Source: Glomus cerebriforme (Eukaryota; Glomeromycota; Glomeromycetes; Glomerales; Glomeraceae). From it: a stretch of 64,000 nucleotides of DNA. A program made the translations under genes and the position numbers. Shown here one piece after another: positions 1-11,023 of the stretch (position 1 is its first letter; every line of letters starts with the position of its first letter). A model generated the notes under the pieces. That model was not told the DNA's origin. It made no database searches and saw only the letters and a program-made list of their open reading frames with translations. The stretch spans positions 158,024-222,023 of the forward strand of contig QKYT01000025.1 in the NCBI GenBank assembly GCA_003550305.1. Reading direction: 5' to 3'.

Positions 1-555
1 GAATTATTTTAATTGGAATTATCAGTTTTATCTACGTAATTTTTATATAAAAAAAAGTTACCCCATTATGTTTAGTTTTAGTATCCGTCAGTAGTAATAG
101 AAATTACTTGGATTTAAAATCAATGATCGCGTCTTTCTATATTACGATTTTGTTTTATTTTATTTTATTTTTTATTATTTATTTCACGTGTTAAAATTTC
201 AATAAAAAAATTTATTTTTTAAACGATACGTATTTACTATATTTTATCGTGACGTTATTCACGTTACTATTACTTTCTAAAACGAGTTCAGGTGAACCAA
301 TCAACTCGTTTTGGAAATTTAAATAAAAGTGATCTACGAGACTTTCCCAATTTTGGATACGTAGCATTCGTATCTCATATATATAAGTAGCTGTAAACAT
401 TAAGGTCCGTCCTTTCCGGCCACTTCAATCAAAACAGAAGGAAACTTTTTGTAAAAAAAAAAGAAAGATATCAAAAAATTTTGAATATAACAAATACTAT
501 TATTAGCAACAACGAAAACGAGGTTTAAGACGATTTTACAAAGAAAATCGGAATA
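1..555. other. Non-coding AT-rich flank
   Basis: No convincing coding sequence on either strand. The open frames here are short and low-complexity. The right end is the presumed promoter and leader of the deoxynucleoside-kinase-like gene. Confidence 0.5.
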
Positions 556-576
556 CTGGTATATGTATTATACCAG
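556..576. promoter_or_regulatory. Inverted repeat just upstream of the dNK-like gene
   Basis: A perfect 8-bp inverted repeat, CTGGTATA then TATACCAG, is separated by 5 nt and ends 27 nt before the ATG at 604. It could be a dyad binding site or a 5' leader hairpin. The position and symmetry are seen directly; the function is inference. Confidence 0.3.
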
Positions 577-603
577 AAATATTTATGTTTTGGGAAGAAG
601 AAA

Positions 604-1614
604 ATGACTGAAGATTTAATAACATCATTAAGATCGGATTATGGATCAATAGTAGAAATAAGATATTATTGGAATAGAGAAAAATGCACGTTTAAATTTT
701 TGAGAAGAATAATTTATAAAGGAAAAGGAAAACCAGATCAAGTTAAAGAAATTTCATACGAAAACATCCTCGAAGAACAAGAACAAGTTGCGAAAAGGTA
801 TGAAGAAAAATCTAATTTGGAAAAAGAAGAAAATTTGTTATATAGATTTGGAATTTGGGGATATTTTAATACACTCGAAGAAATCCTTAACGATATTAAA
901 GATGATGAAAATAATAAATTAATAATGGAAAGAAAAATAAATGCCGTTAAAAAAATTGAGAAATGGATTTTAAAGAAATGTCAAGAGAAAAGGAAAATGA
1001 TCATATTGGAAGGAGGAATAGGTGTAGGAAAAACTTGTATAGCCGAAAAATTAAAAGAAGAATTTTTAAAGATGGGAAAAACGGTTAAGGTTCTACATGA
1101 GACAGTTGATGAATGGAGAGACTCATTAGAAGAATTTTACAAAAATCCATTAAAATATCAATATCAATTAGAAATGGAAATTATTAAATCAAGAAATAAA
1201 CAATTAAGAAGTTGTAATAGAATATCTGAGATCGTTATAATGGATAGAACACCATTATCATCATATTTTTTTATGCTATTAGGCAATGAACCGGCAACGT
1301 TTGAAGATTGGATTAAATATTATAAAGAGTCAATTGAAATGGAAAAAGAGAGAAATCTTTTAAAATTAGAAACGGCAAAAATTATAAAGATAGAAATGAC
1401 AGCGGAAGAATGTTTAGAGAGAATAAAGCAAAGAGGAAGGCACGAAGAAAAAAATGTATCTTTAGAATATTTAGGAAAATTGAATGAAATTTATAAACAT
1501 GATTTAATCAATGTTTATGAAGTAAATATAGATCAAATTCTCTTTATAGAAAATGAAAAAGGAAAATTAAATTATACAGTATGTAAAATAATGGAATTTA
1601 TTCAAGAACGTTAA
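604..1614 (+). CDS. Deoxynucleoside kinase-like P-loop protein
   Basis: Single exon, 336 residues. The C-terminal part (about residues 131-336) reads as a deoxynucleoside kinase, the salvage enzyme class that phosphorylates deoxynucleosides with ATP. Visible motifs are a Walker A GGIGVGKT (137-144), an E-x-V-x-x-W segment (166-171), FYKNP (179-182 region), a DRTPLSSY segment (214-221) where the family usually has ERS/DRS, and the arginine-rich lid RIKQRGRHEE (273-282) followed by SLEYL. The first 130 or so residues are charged, helical-looking and not recognised; they make the protein longer than the usual 200-260 residues. The ATG at 604 follows a purine-rich GAAGAAGAAA and is the first in frame. 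Dikaryotic fungi generally lack this enzyme family, so horizontal acquisition or retention of an ancient gene should be considered. The nucleoside preference cannot be read from the sequence. Confidence 0.75.
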   Translation: MTEDLITSLRSDYGSIVEIRYYWNREKCTFKFLRRIIYKGKGKPDQVKEISYENILEEQEQVAKRYEEKSNLEKEENLLYRFGIWGYFNTLEEILNDIKDDENNKLIMERKINAVKKIEKWILKKCQEKRKMIILEGGIGVGKTCIAEKLKEEFLKMGKTVKVLHETVDEWRDSLEEFYKNPLKYQYQLEMEIIKSRNKQLRSCNRISEIVIMDRTPLSSYFFMLLGNEPATFEDWIKYYKESIEMEKERNLLKLETAKIIKIEMTAEECLERIKQRGRHEEKNVSLEYLGKLNEIYKHDLINVYEVNIDQILFIENEKGKLNYTVCKIMEFIQER

Positions 1615-2479
1615 AATTACGATTAGAATAGGCTAGAGTATCCTTTCCTTTTCAATATACTGGCAAAAATGACTGTATTTAAAAAATTTTATTGTTCAAT
1701 TAAACAGTATATTATAGATTAACTTTTTTCGTTTATTTATTATATTTATTATACAGCGGTAGGGTCAGTAGGGTTAGTAGGGTTACTTGGGACTTAAGAG
1801 GTTTATAAATGATTAAATATTTATTTATTTTATTACGTTAATTTTCAATAAGTGTTCTGGGGACAGTTTCTTTTCATCTATTCGTCCCTTATATGTCGTG
1901 CGAACATATAATGAAATTAATCATTTTTAATCGTTTAATCATTAATGCATTATAAAGTCAAACTACCTTTTATTATTGCAATCAATCCTCCGCCTAGTTA
2001 TATTTTTGTTTGTCAAATAACATATTCACTTTACTTATTATTTAGAATAAATTATTATTTTATGCATACTTAACATATTCTTACCTTTTCCAAAACACGC
2101 ATATATGTATAACCTTTCAATGTTAAATATATCATGTATTGATGTCGTCATATTTTCTTATAATTATCATAAGTGAATACTGTCCGGAGTCCTAAAATGG
2201 GAGCTAACCGTTCTCCTGCAATTCTGCGTTTCTACTCGTATGAAATAACACTATACTAAATAGTATGCTGTGAGTTGATCACGCGATTTCGCAAAATTTT
2301 TTTGCGATTTTGGTGGGATCATTTTTTTAAACAAGAAGTTGTTAAACGCTAATTATTTTATTCCATCTTTTTTAATTTTATATCAAATATTTATTTAATT
2401 TTTTTGAATATACCAGATACCATTCATTTTCTTTTCTCTTGATTATAAATAGTATCAATAAAATTAATTAAAGATCCAA
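1615..2479. other. Intergenic, nothing recognised
   Basis: AT-rich sequence with short homopolymers. I see no coding frame, RNA gene or terminal inverted repeat that I can support. Confidence 0.45.
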
Positions 2480-2800
2480 ATTAAATGAAAATTAAATCAA
2501 AGACCCAAATGAAGAGTTTAAGCTTGTGAATAAAGATCAAATGAAAGTAAAGGATCCAATTAAAAATCAAAATCAATAAATTTATGTTAATAGTTCAGGA
2601 ATAAAATAAAGGTCAAACGAAAGTAAACATAAAGATAAAAATAAAAATTAATGAATTTGATGTTAATGATCTAAGAATAAAGTCAAGTAAAGTAAACCTA
2701 AAGATTCAACGAAATTAAATATAAAAATTAATAAAATTGATGTTAATGATCCAAGAGTAAAAAAATCAAATAAAACGAAATGGAATGAAACCAAAGAAAA
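2480..2800. repeat. Degenerate purine-rich tandem repeat, unit about 75-82 bp
   Basis: Three recognisable copies begin near 2567, 2642 and 2723. Each contains an AATTGATGTTAATGATC-like core, then a block rich in AATAAAGTCAA/GTAAA. A fourth, weaker copy precedes them. One strand is strongly purine-rich (A and G). The long minus-strand open frame across it is a by-product of this composition. Confidence 0.55.
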
Positions 2801-2859
2801 AGGCCAAAGAACAAAATAAGAGATAAAAAAATTCAGTGAGTTAATTTGATTTGACATAA

Positions 2860-3739
2860 AGAGCTATCGCCACACAAACACAAATTACCTTAAGTTCGAT
2901 TCCAAATCAACTCCGGTAACAAATTTTTATGAATACAAGTTCATGTGACGTCAGTAAAATCGTCAGAATCTAATTTCACTGCGGAGATTGACTGTGACAG
3001 AATCAACGCACGTGATTCCGATTTTGACGCAGAGAAACCTCAAACAAACACCATTGAATCTAAATAAAATATTCGACAATGTCAAATGTTTAGCCAAAGA
3101 ATCGAATTGCAGAACAATGTCATGAATGAACCAGCTCTCACAACGAGGACTTTACATCTGATCATTGTTCATCTGGTTCTTAAACAAGCTCCTTCGGTAA
3201 AATAAAGACTATAAATTATTATAATTGATCATGTTAACAAACATTTTTGTTCATAGGTTCAAGCGATTTTCCTGTACAAACGTGGTTTTCAATGTGTTCA
3301 CCCATTTTAAACAAGTATTTAATAGAATCAGGGTGAAAGAAACTTTACCTTTGATAAGGTGTGTTTTCAGTAGCTACACAAATTCGTGATCTTGGTGGGA
3401 ATATTAAACAATTGATAGCAGATAGTAAATAAATTTTTATAATAAGAATCGTGATTGTAAAAGTAGAACTCTAGATTATGCTAGACAAAATGGAGTAGTG
3501 TTAGCGATAGTAATAGAAATTTATCAAAACGTGAAATACAGTAATGTGATATTCATAAAATCAATATGAGCGTGTGACTTCGCATCTCTTTATTACCATC
3601 ATACAGCAATGTTATGAGATACAAAAAAGAATTACAACTTGGATAATAATACAAATTAAGCACAAAAATTGTATCTTCCTTGTAAATCAGCTATTTAGGT
3701 TCATCCGTGAGTCCATTCGTAGGTCCACCACTATTGACT
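2860..3739. other. Intergenic, nothing recognised
   Basis: Slightly more balanced base composition than its surroundings, but no coding frame, RNA gene or paired repeat that I can support. Confidence 0.4.
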
Positions 3740-3934
3740 TCAAAACCAAATTGAGAGAAAAGAGGATATAAGTTGGTCCATATTGCCTTGAAGTAGACAA
3801 ATTTCGCTTTTAATATCGTCTTTATCGTCTTTAATCCTACCTTTGATCATTTGGTTGATACCGAATAATCCACCACCGGTCGCGGTTGCGGCTGTGATTC
3901 CTATCATGAACGAGTTATTCGAATGCTTAGCCAT
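3740..3934 (-). CDS. Possible small membrane protein, unrecognised
   Basis: A 64-residue frame with an ATG at 3934. Residues 9-28 are hydrophobic and glycine/alanine-rich, like one membrane segment. Residues 31-55 are charged and look like a short amphipathic helix or coiled coil (GRIKDDKDDIKSE). Its base composition is richer in G+C than the surrounding non-coding DNA, which favours real coding sequence, but it may be only the first exon or a truncated copy of a longer gene. I do not recognise the family. Confidence 0.4.
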   Translation of the reverse strand: MAKHSNNSFMIGITAATATGGGLFGINQMIKGRIKDDKDDIKSEICLLQGNMDQLISSFLSIWF

Positions 3935-4692
3935 AGAAGAAAATTTGCTTGTAGTAAAAATTTACGTTATTTTAGTTATTTTTAATAAATTTATTCCACC
4001 ATATTACCATTGTTACCAATAACATTAGTAGAGAGGCATTTTTTTTTGCGCATATTCAAATATATTTCTTTAAGCGTATCTGAATATAATTTTTTGTGTG
4101 AACATTTTGAAAATAATTGAAAAGATTTCAGAGAAAATTTGAAGATATATATATATACACTATTTGTAAAACCACATCGTAATTAAGTACTAAATTATGG
4201 GATCATTTGGGCTGATCTTTATAATGCCCTAAGAAGGTTTGACTAACATTAGCCATCTGACGCGCGAGTGACGCAAATCGCATTGTTAATGCACAGTACA
4301 TACAGAATTTGCCAGAAAACCTTATTAGCACAGAATCGGCTACAGGTGAAATCAAGGCTACCAACCCGATTTGTAACTCGGATTACTTTTGGTATCTCGG
4401 AAAATAATTGTAGTTGTTATTGTGTCATTATAAAATATCATCGTGTTTTTTGTTGGTTTGTGCGTCGAACCACTTTAAATAAAAAGAGTCATAGCGCATC
4501 GAATTATCAATAAAATCACAAATCAAATATTTGATAGGTATGATAGGTATAGCAATTTTTAATAAAAAAATTTCATGGCAGGATAACAAGTTACTAAACG
4601 ATATATAGATAACATACAAATAACTCCTCAAGTACCGGACCTATTTTGAAGGTATACGAGTACAGAAGCGAAGAAATAAAGATAGCAGATAT
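3935..4692. other. Intergenic, nothing recognised
   Basis: It contains a (TA)n run near 4150. No supported gene. The open frames around 4268-4631 lack any recognisable feature. Confidence 0.4.
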
Positions 4693-5931
4693 TCAAGAAT
4701 TGGATAATTCAAAAACATTAATATTAGAACCATTCAAAAATTCTTTTAAAGTAATTAGTGATGTTCTATAAAACTTCATTGATTCAAATTGGTTAAACCA
4801 TTTTGTAGCTTCTTTTGAATTTTTATCAGTCCCAATACCATCCCTATAATATTTTGCAACTATATATATTGCTCTCTGTGATTTTTTATTGGCTAATTTC
4901 AAATACCATATAAATGCTTTTCTTTCATTCTTATTAATAGAATAATATAGTGCTAGGTTATATTGAGCATCAATATAACCATTTATGGCGGCTTTTCTAC
5001 ACCAATAAATTCCTTTTTCTTCATTTTTTGGAATATATTTTCCATCATTATAATATTTTGCCACCAAATATTGACTATGGGCATGTCCTTTCTTTGCAGC
5101 TTTTAAATACCATTCAAAAGCTTTATTTTCGTCTCTTAAAATGCCATTTCCATAATTTCCATAATAATAAAAAGTTCCCACCATATATAACGCGCATTTA
5201 TATCCTCCTTCAGCAGATTTTAAATATAATTCAAATGCTTTATTTTTATCTCTATCATCATAACAGTAACCTAAACTATACATTGCTTTAATATTTTCCC
5301 CTTTTGTTGATGATTTTGAATACCATTCAACCGCTTTATTATAATCATATTTAATGTTTATACCATAACGATAACAATTACCAACATAATATTGGGATAC
5401 ATGATCTCCTTTTTCGGCATTTTTTATATGTAATTTGTAATTATTTCTTCTGTGTGAAATAACATCCTTATAAAGAAATAAAGAATAAAAATAGAGTGAA
5501 ATCATTTCATTTAACTTTTTAATATCATAATCTATCTCATTTTTTTGATCTAGATCTGATTCTGTCTTATTTTTAATGGCATTAAATGTATCAGAAAATA
5601 TTTCAAATGCTTTAACTTTGTCAGTTTCACATCCAATTCCTTGTTGATAAAAAAATCCAATTAAACTTGAATAATAACAAATATTTTGAGAATTACTTAA
5701 CATAATTTCAAATAAATTTTTAGGATCCAAATCATATTCAAATAAAAAATTATTTATAATTTCATTTAATTGATTTTCAATATCACAACTTATATTTATA
5801 TTTAAAAGGATTATGTATAATTCTTGTAATAATTTTTTATAATTTTTTGTTGTAAAATCAAATACGATTTTTGATGAAATATTATTTTGTAAATCAATAG
5901 ATTTAATACTATAAGCATTATTATCAGGCAT
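4693..5931 (-). CDS. Sel1-like repeat (SLR) protein
   Basis: Single exon, 412 residues, ATG at 5931. From about residue 175 to the C-terminus there are six or seven Sel1-like repeats of about 36 residues. They show the signature A-x-x-x-G-x-x-Y-x-x-G at the first helix and K-A-F-E-W-Y-L-K-A-A at the second (for example NKAFEWYLKAAKKGHAHS). A more degenerate repeat lies near residue 90-125 (FFYQQGIGCETDKVKAFEIF). The first 80 residues look helical and asparagine-rich. SLR proteins are scaffolds that bind partner proteins. In this clade the repeats are often fused to a kinase domain, but none is present here. There is no signal peptide or membrane segment, so it is probably intracellular. The partner is unknown. 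Confidence 0.85.
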   Translation of the reverse strand: MPDNNAYSIKSIDLQNNISSKIVFDFTTKNYKKLLQELYIILLNINISCDIENQLNEIINNFLFEYDLDPKNLFEIMLSNSQNICYYSSLIGFFYQQGIGCETDKVKAFEIFSDTFNAIKNKTESDLDQKNEIDYDIKKLNEMISLYFYSLFLYKDVISHRRNNYKLHIKNAEKGDHVSQYYVGNCYRYGINIKYDYNKAVEWYSKSSTKGENIKAMYSLGYCYDDRDKNKAFELYLKSAEGGYKCALYMVGTFYYYGNYGNGILRDENKAFEWYLKAAKKGHAHSQYLVAKYYNDGKYIPKNEEKGIYWCRKAAINGYIDAQYNLALYYSINKNERKAFIWYLKLANKKSQRAIYIVAKYYRDGIGTDKNSKEATKWFNQFESMKFYRTSLITLKEFLNGSNINVFELSNS

Positions 5932-7969
5932 ATTAGATAAAAAGAATTTTTTTTTTTAGAAAATTATCTTTCGATAGAATCGCGTTTTTTATGTAAAAAA
6001 AAGAAAACTTGTCTTTCGCGCTCTTTTTTATGTAAAAATTTTGAACGATATAACTCCGATCTTCAAAGTACAATTGATTAAGACACAGGACTAACCTTAA
6101 TTAGCATTCAGTTACTTTGGTTGTTAAGATTCCTTTTATGCAATTGATGAGTTTCATAAATTAGGCTAAATTATTTTGATTACTTTATATTCATATCTAA
6201 ATTTTCCGGAACTCCCAAAATTACATCAGAATGTTACATAAACGGACAACAAAGAAATTATTTGTTAATACATATACTGTATATTTGTTTATTACATTAG
6301 AAATTCATAGATCTTTTAATACCCCCTTTCTTTTGTAAAAAGGGTTTCATTATGAAACTGGAAAATTAAAAAAAATCTTTGCTACACGTACATAACATTA
6401 CATAAAATCATAATGAATCGGAACGGTTCTATTGTGAATTTCCTCCGGTTCGGGTTTCAGAATTAATCAAGCTACAACTCTTTTTTCTATTCACTTATTT
6501 TCGTCATTGCTTGAACTGAGGGATCAATACCGATCGGTCGAAAGACCAATATTTGACATGTGACAATCATTCCGTATGATATTCATTATATCAAGTTTAA
6601 ATCTAAAAAGGTGATATAAGTGATATTACCTTTTTTGTCCATCTTAAACATAAAAAACCTTTCCTCTTTACCAAATCTAATTATTCCGGGCCTAAGTATT
6701 TTTTTCTTCTTTTTTTTTTGTTTGTTTTTTTTACGTCGTAAAATACGGAAAATTCTACAAATTCTCCGACATATTTAAAATTCAGCAGCCGAACTTGGCA
6801 CTCCTAAAATAAATACATGTGGAATATTGGGAATATTAAGGACCAATATTTTAGTACCTATACGTGATTTGCTAAGTAATGCTAAAACTATCCCAAATAT
6901 TTTTCCGATTCTGTCAAATCTCGAATAAATATCTTTTCCGGATAAAATAGAGAAATTAATTGTTGTTTGACACGGTATTGGTTTTGTTATGTTAAAATTT
7001 TGTCATAATGCTTTACGATAAAGCTTGACTTATTCCCAAATTCTACGATGTTAAAAATATGATTAATAAATTAAATTAAAATTTGATAAAATCAATATTC
7101 AAAATAAAATTTTACTAAGAAACACTTTAAAATAATTATTGTATACATCAACCTGATCTTATAACCATGTGTTTGTTTATGAATTTATGGCAATTTATTA
7201 GGAATAGATATTAAACGCATCTTCTGCAGTAGTGATGAAAAAAAAAGTTTACGAACAAATGTTCGTAAAACAAATCTCAGTCATCAGCACGAAAAGCGAA
7301 TTCTCTGTTATAATCACTATAACACTCCCTTAAATTACCAAAAATCCAAAAATCTCAAAGAATTCACATCAACTAATTATTTCATTGCTAACTATTATTT
7401 TATTTTTTGTTTCCATCCACACCAATTGCTCACAATTTTTATCTTGATTTGTATAATTTTTTGATTTTTTTTATCCGGAGGTTGACGCGCCAGTGCAATG
7501 GATTTTCTTCATCAAATTCAATATTGTTATTGTCGTCACAAAGTACATTGCTGTTGATCGTAAATTTAACTCCCCATTCTTACATTTCTAAAACGTTTGT
7601 CTATATTCAATTTGATAATTCCTACGAAACATACACTTGTAATACCCTTTGTTGCTGATATGTTTCATAAATAATGCATAAAATTTTCACGGAAACACAG
7701 TTTTTGCTAAGTCGGTTATATCCTCTTAATATTGTAATGAATCTGAACGTGAAGAGTTGTACTAATAATATAAGATTCTTTCGTTAATCCTCCTTTTATT
7801 TCTTGAATCTGTTGTTGGAGGTGAACATAATTATCTAGGTTTTTGTGTGATCAAATGACTCGACATATGAAATTAGTGTAACGGGTTACAATGATATGAT
7901 TAACTTAATGAAATTCTTATCATTTATAATAAATCAAAAAAAAAACAATAATATTAGTATTAACAATAA
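5932..7969. other. Intergenic, nothing coding recognised
   Basis: AT-rich with long T runs near 6700-6730. There is a perfect 10-bp hairpin with a 2-nt loop at 7248-7269 (TTTACGAACA). I see no supported gene. Confidence 0.4.
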
Positions 7970-9800
7970 TGAGAGAAAAGGTTTGCCTTGACGCTTGGTA
8001 TTTCTCTTAATGAAGATCCTGCTGGAGTCGTCATCCGTAACGCAAATACAACTATATTGGATAAGTTCAAAGAAATACCACTTTAAAAGCTTATGGATTC
8101 GCAGTTGGCTAACTTGAAAGACTTATGGGTAACTCAAAAGTTGGTCATTTGAATATTTGTGCCGGGCGTGTTGTTTATCAGGTATGTTATTCACACCTAT
8201 TTTTAAATTAATTAATTTGCATATTAACACGTTGGATTCTTTTGAATTATTTTTGATGAAGAATAAGAAATTCAACGAGGCCGAATATATTGTAAAATGA
8301 GTTCGATCGGGCCAAGAAACCTAACAGAAGAATACATTTTTTTGGATCGGTAAAAATTAATTAACTTATTTTCTCGTCTTAACTAATATGATTATTTATT
8401 TATTTATTATTTATTTATTTATTTTGAATCAGGTCTCAGATGGAGGAGTATACAGTCACATCATCATCTAATTCAGCTTTTGGAAACTGTAAGATCATGG
8501 TATTTCAAAGGCATATATATTTCTTTGGTGATGGTCGTGATACCAATCCTCGTTCTTCGGGTAAAATACAGTATTTGAACAACTCCAAAAAGCTATAGTT
8601 GATCTTGGTTATGGAAAAGTTCCACTATGATTGGAAGATATTATGCTATGGATAGAAAAGATAGGAAAGAGTAATATTGCTTTTGAAACTTTTACGGTGA
8701 AAGATCCTCTAAGTGTAAGCATTGCTTTATTGAATATAAATGTAATTGGTAATTTCAAAATAATCCATAATATCTATTTAGGCAATCCGTAAACGGGTTT
8801 CAAAAGATGAAACGGATGAGTTCCTGAAGCCTACCATAGTTAATGAGGAGGGTATAATTAAAGGTATGTTTCGACTGTTTGACTTTATATGTTATAATAT
8901 TATCGAGGTTGATGCAAGTCTTTTGAGCTTTAGTTGCGATGCTGTAATTTATGTTTTACGTTTATTATATGTAGAAAATGATACTCTCAATTTCCATTCT
9001 GATCGAATGCTCAAACGTTTGGACTTATACCACCTCCATTTGAAACAAAAGTTCCTGAGAATTTGGTAAGATATTCCTTCGTAGGAAAAAAAATTATGTT
9101 AACCAACTTATTATCTTTAACAATTCATAATTTTTTCCTACCGAATTTCTATTCCCAATTTGAGCTTGAACATCTAACATTAATGAACCATCTGAAAACT
9201 TACATCTAATTGTCTACAACTCTTTTGCTGTTTTATTAGATTTATAATTTTTTTTAAATATATCGTGATTTGATAACATAGCCACATGCGATCTTAAACC
9301 AGAAATGTCCGCTATCGAAGTAGTAATGGAAAAAAGTAGCCGAGGAAATAAGAAGTAGCAAATTTCCATTTGTAATGAATAATTTTGCCAATTCTGATTT
9401 GGTTGGACATACAGGAATAAATGATGCAGCCGTAAAGCTATAGAAATTACATATAAAGCTATTGGAATTATTTATGAAGCATGTAATTTATTACTTCTGA
9501 TCACGAAAATGCTGAACAAATGCAGGATAAAAAAGGATACTGCTCATACTTGCAATCCTGGTAAATAGTAAATGATTAAAATATACGTTTATATATTTAT
9601 CTGTTATATCTTTATATTAATTTATTTGTTTTTTTATACAGTAGTTCCTTTTATAATGAATAAAAGAAATATTCATTTGCGGAATCAGCGAAGGGATCTC
9701 TCTGTGATGTCGCACCTGCTATTTTAGATGTTATTGGGTTTAGAAATCCAAAAAGAAATGACTGAATTGTCTTTATTGAAAAATTGATATTAGATAAATA
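7970..9800 (+). pseudogene. Cofactor-independent phosphoglycerate mutase (iPGM) pseudogene, introns retained
   Basis: Stretches in shifting frames match the iPGM family in the correct order. They include the catalytic-serine region GLMGNSKVGHLN followed by AGRVVYQ (near 8130-8180), DGGVYSHI (8440 region), YFFGDGRDTNPRS (8515-8560), ETDEFLKPTIV (8810-8840), a degenerate ADRM segment (8975-9010), then LKPEMSA, VMNNFANSDLVGHTG and TDHENAEQM (9300-9530), and finally TAHTCNP / VPFIM and PKEMT near the end. Frameshifts and in-frame stops occur throughout, and the segment between the FETK-x-PENL motif (about 9060) and the DLKPEMSA motif (about 9300) is largely missing. GT-AG introns are still visible at 8182 onward, 8350-8432, 8715-8781, 8864-8974, 9066 onward and 9561-9641, so this is a decayed genomic duplicate and not a retrocopy. 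An intact glycolytic copy should exist elsewhere in the genome. Confidence 0.85.
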
Positions 9801-10379
9801 GATTGAGATTATCTAATTCGTTGGTATTATTCATAAATTTTGTTTTCTATTTCTTTTTTAATAAAGAATTATTTATTTTAAGATAATTTAACAACAAAAT
9901 TAAATTGAAACAAGTACATAATCCAAAATTAAATGTCAAATTGTTGGGATGAACAGACTTCCACTATCTAGTTATCAATGTCAATTTTATCCTATTAATC
10001 CATCTCATTTGTATATTTACAGTCAAACTTAATACTTTCGCGTACATCATTGTTTCATTTCGCAGTTCTAATACAATGATACGGTGTAAATGGTGTAATA
10101 TATTTGCAATACAGAGTCAAATAAGAATAAGTAAAAAAATGTAACGTGCCGATACTCTCCGATATTTTAATCTCAATTCTGGCTGGCACTATAAACTTAA
10201 CCCAGAGTTAGCATCTTAATTTGGACCAACACTATAAATTTAATAATTTCACTATTTGTTGACGCATCAACATCCTTTGTAAATTTATAGATCTCAAATC
10301 TCAATTAATGCAAAATTCCAATAGATGTTCACCAAATATGTATGTTTTCGTGAAAAAAGCTTTACATTACATTAACTAA
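9801..10379. other. Intergenic, nothing recognised
   Basis: No supported coding frame or repeat between the iPGM pseudogene and the primase-like remnant. Confidence 0.4.
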
Positions 10380-10790
10380 TACCCTTTTGAAATTTGTGGA
10401 ATGTCTGATATTCATATTCATATGCATGAATGTATTGATGAAAATACGCCTCTTCATCTAATATTTGATATCGATGCAAAACAAAAGTCTGATCCTTCTT
10501 TAGATAGCAAAAAAAATTACTAGAATTTTAGTCGCTTGTGCTAATACATTATATCATATACTAATTAGGATAATACCCACATTAACATTGTTGTTTAGCC
10601 AGCTCATCTAATATTTATAAATGCAGTTAGCATATTATGTATTCCTATGTTTGATTTATTGGTTATAGAGATCTTAAAGAAAAAGTTGCTAATAGTGTTG
10701 GAAAACTTTGTTTTCATTGATATTGGACTTTGTAAATTGCTTATTTATAAGAATCTGTGAAGAATATATTTAATAAAACGGCATGTTATC
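10380..10790 (+). pseudogene. Degraded archaeo-eukaryotic-primase-like (AEP) gene remnant
   Basis: Broken-frame matches to a multicopy primase-like family of this clade occur in order: LIFDIDAKQKSDPS (near 10450-10500; DID fits the hhhDhD metal-binding motif of AEP primases), ITRILVACANTL, then CS-stop-HI (near 10625; fits the sxH motif with the intervening Trp changed to a stop), then FIGYRDLKEKV and VGKL, and FIDIGLCK after a frameshift. At least two stops and several frameshifts are present, so it is dead. The family assignment relies on the DxD and sxH motifs plus recollection of the clade's repeated family. A mobile-element origin is plausible but unproven. Confidence 0.55.
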
Positions 10791-11023
10791 TCGATCACTA
10801 TATATCATTTGGATTCGAGATTCACGCTCACAGTCTTAAATTTTGTGATAATTCTCGCAAAATTGATTCTCATTATAACTTAAAATACACCAAACATGCG
10901 CACTTCCTACCAATACCTCCCATCTTCGATGCCAGGCTTCTACAGAATTTTGAGTCCGAGGAATATTATCTGCAGATCGTAAGAAGTGAACGTATGTTCT
11001 TACTCTGCCACGAATATAGTTGA

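Noticed and set aside
2663..2857. Minus-strand Phe/Leu-rich 64-codon frame
   Set aside because: It arises from the purine-rich tandem repeat; low-complexity translation.
4950..5291. Plus-strand open frame of 113 codons
   Set aside because: It lies opposite the Sel1-repeat gene and has His/Tyr/Leu-rich composition produced by the antisense of its repeats.
7248..7269. 10-bp perfect hairpin with 2-nt loop
   Set aside because: No gene or T-run context; short palindromes are expected by chance in this composition.
10757..11023. Plus-strand 88-codon frame after the primase remnant
   Set aside because: It may be a continuation of the degraded gene, but no motif is recognisable, so it is not called as a separate gene.
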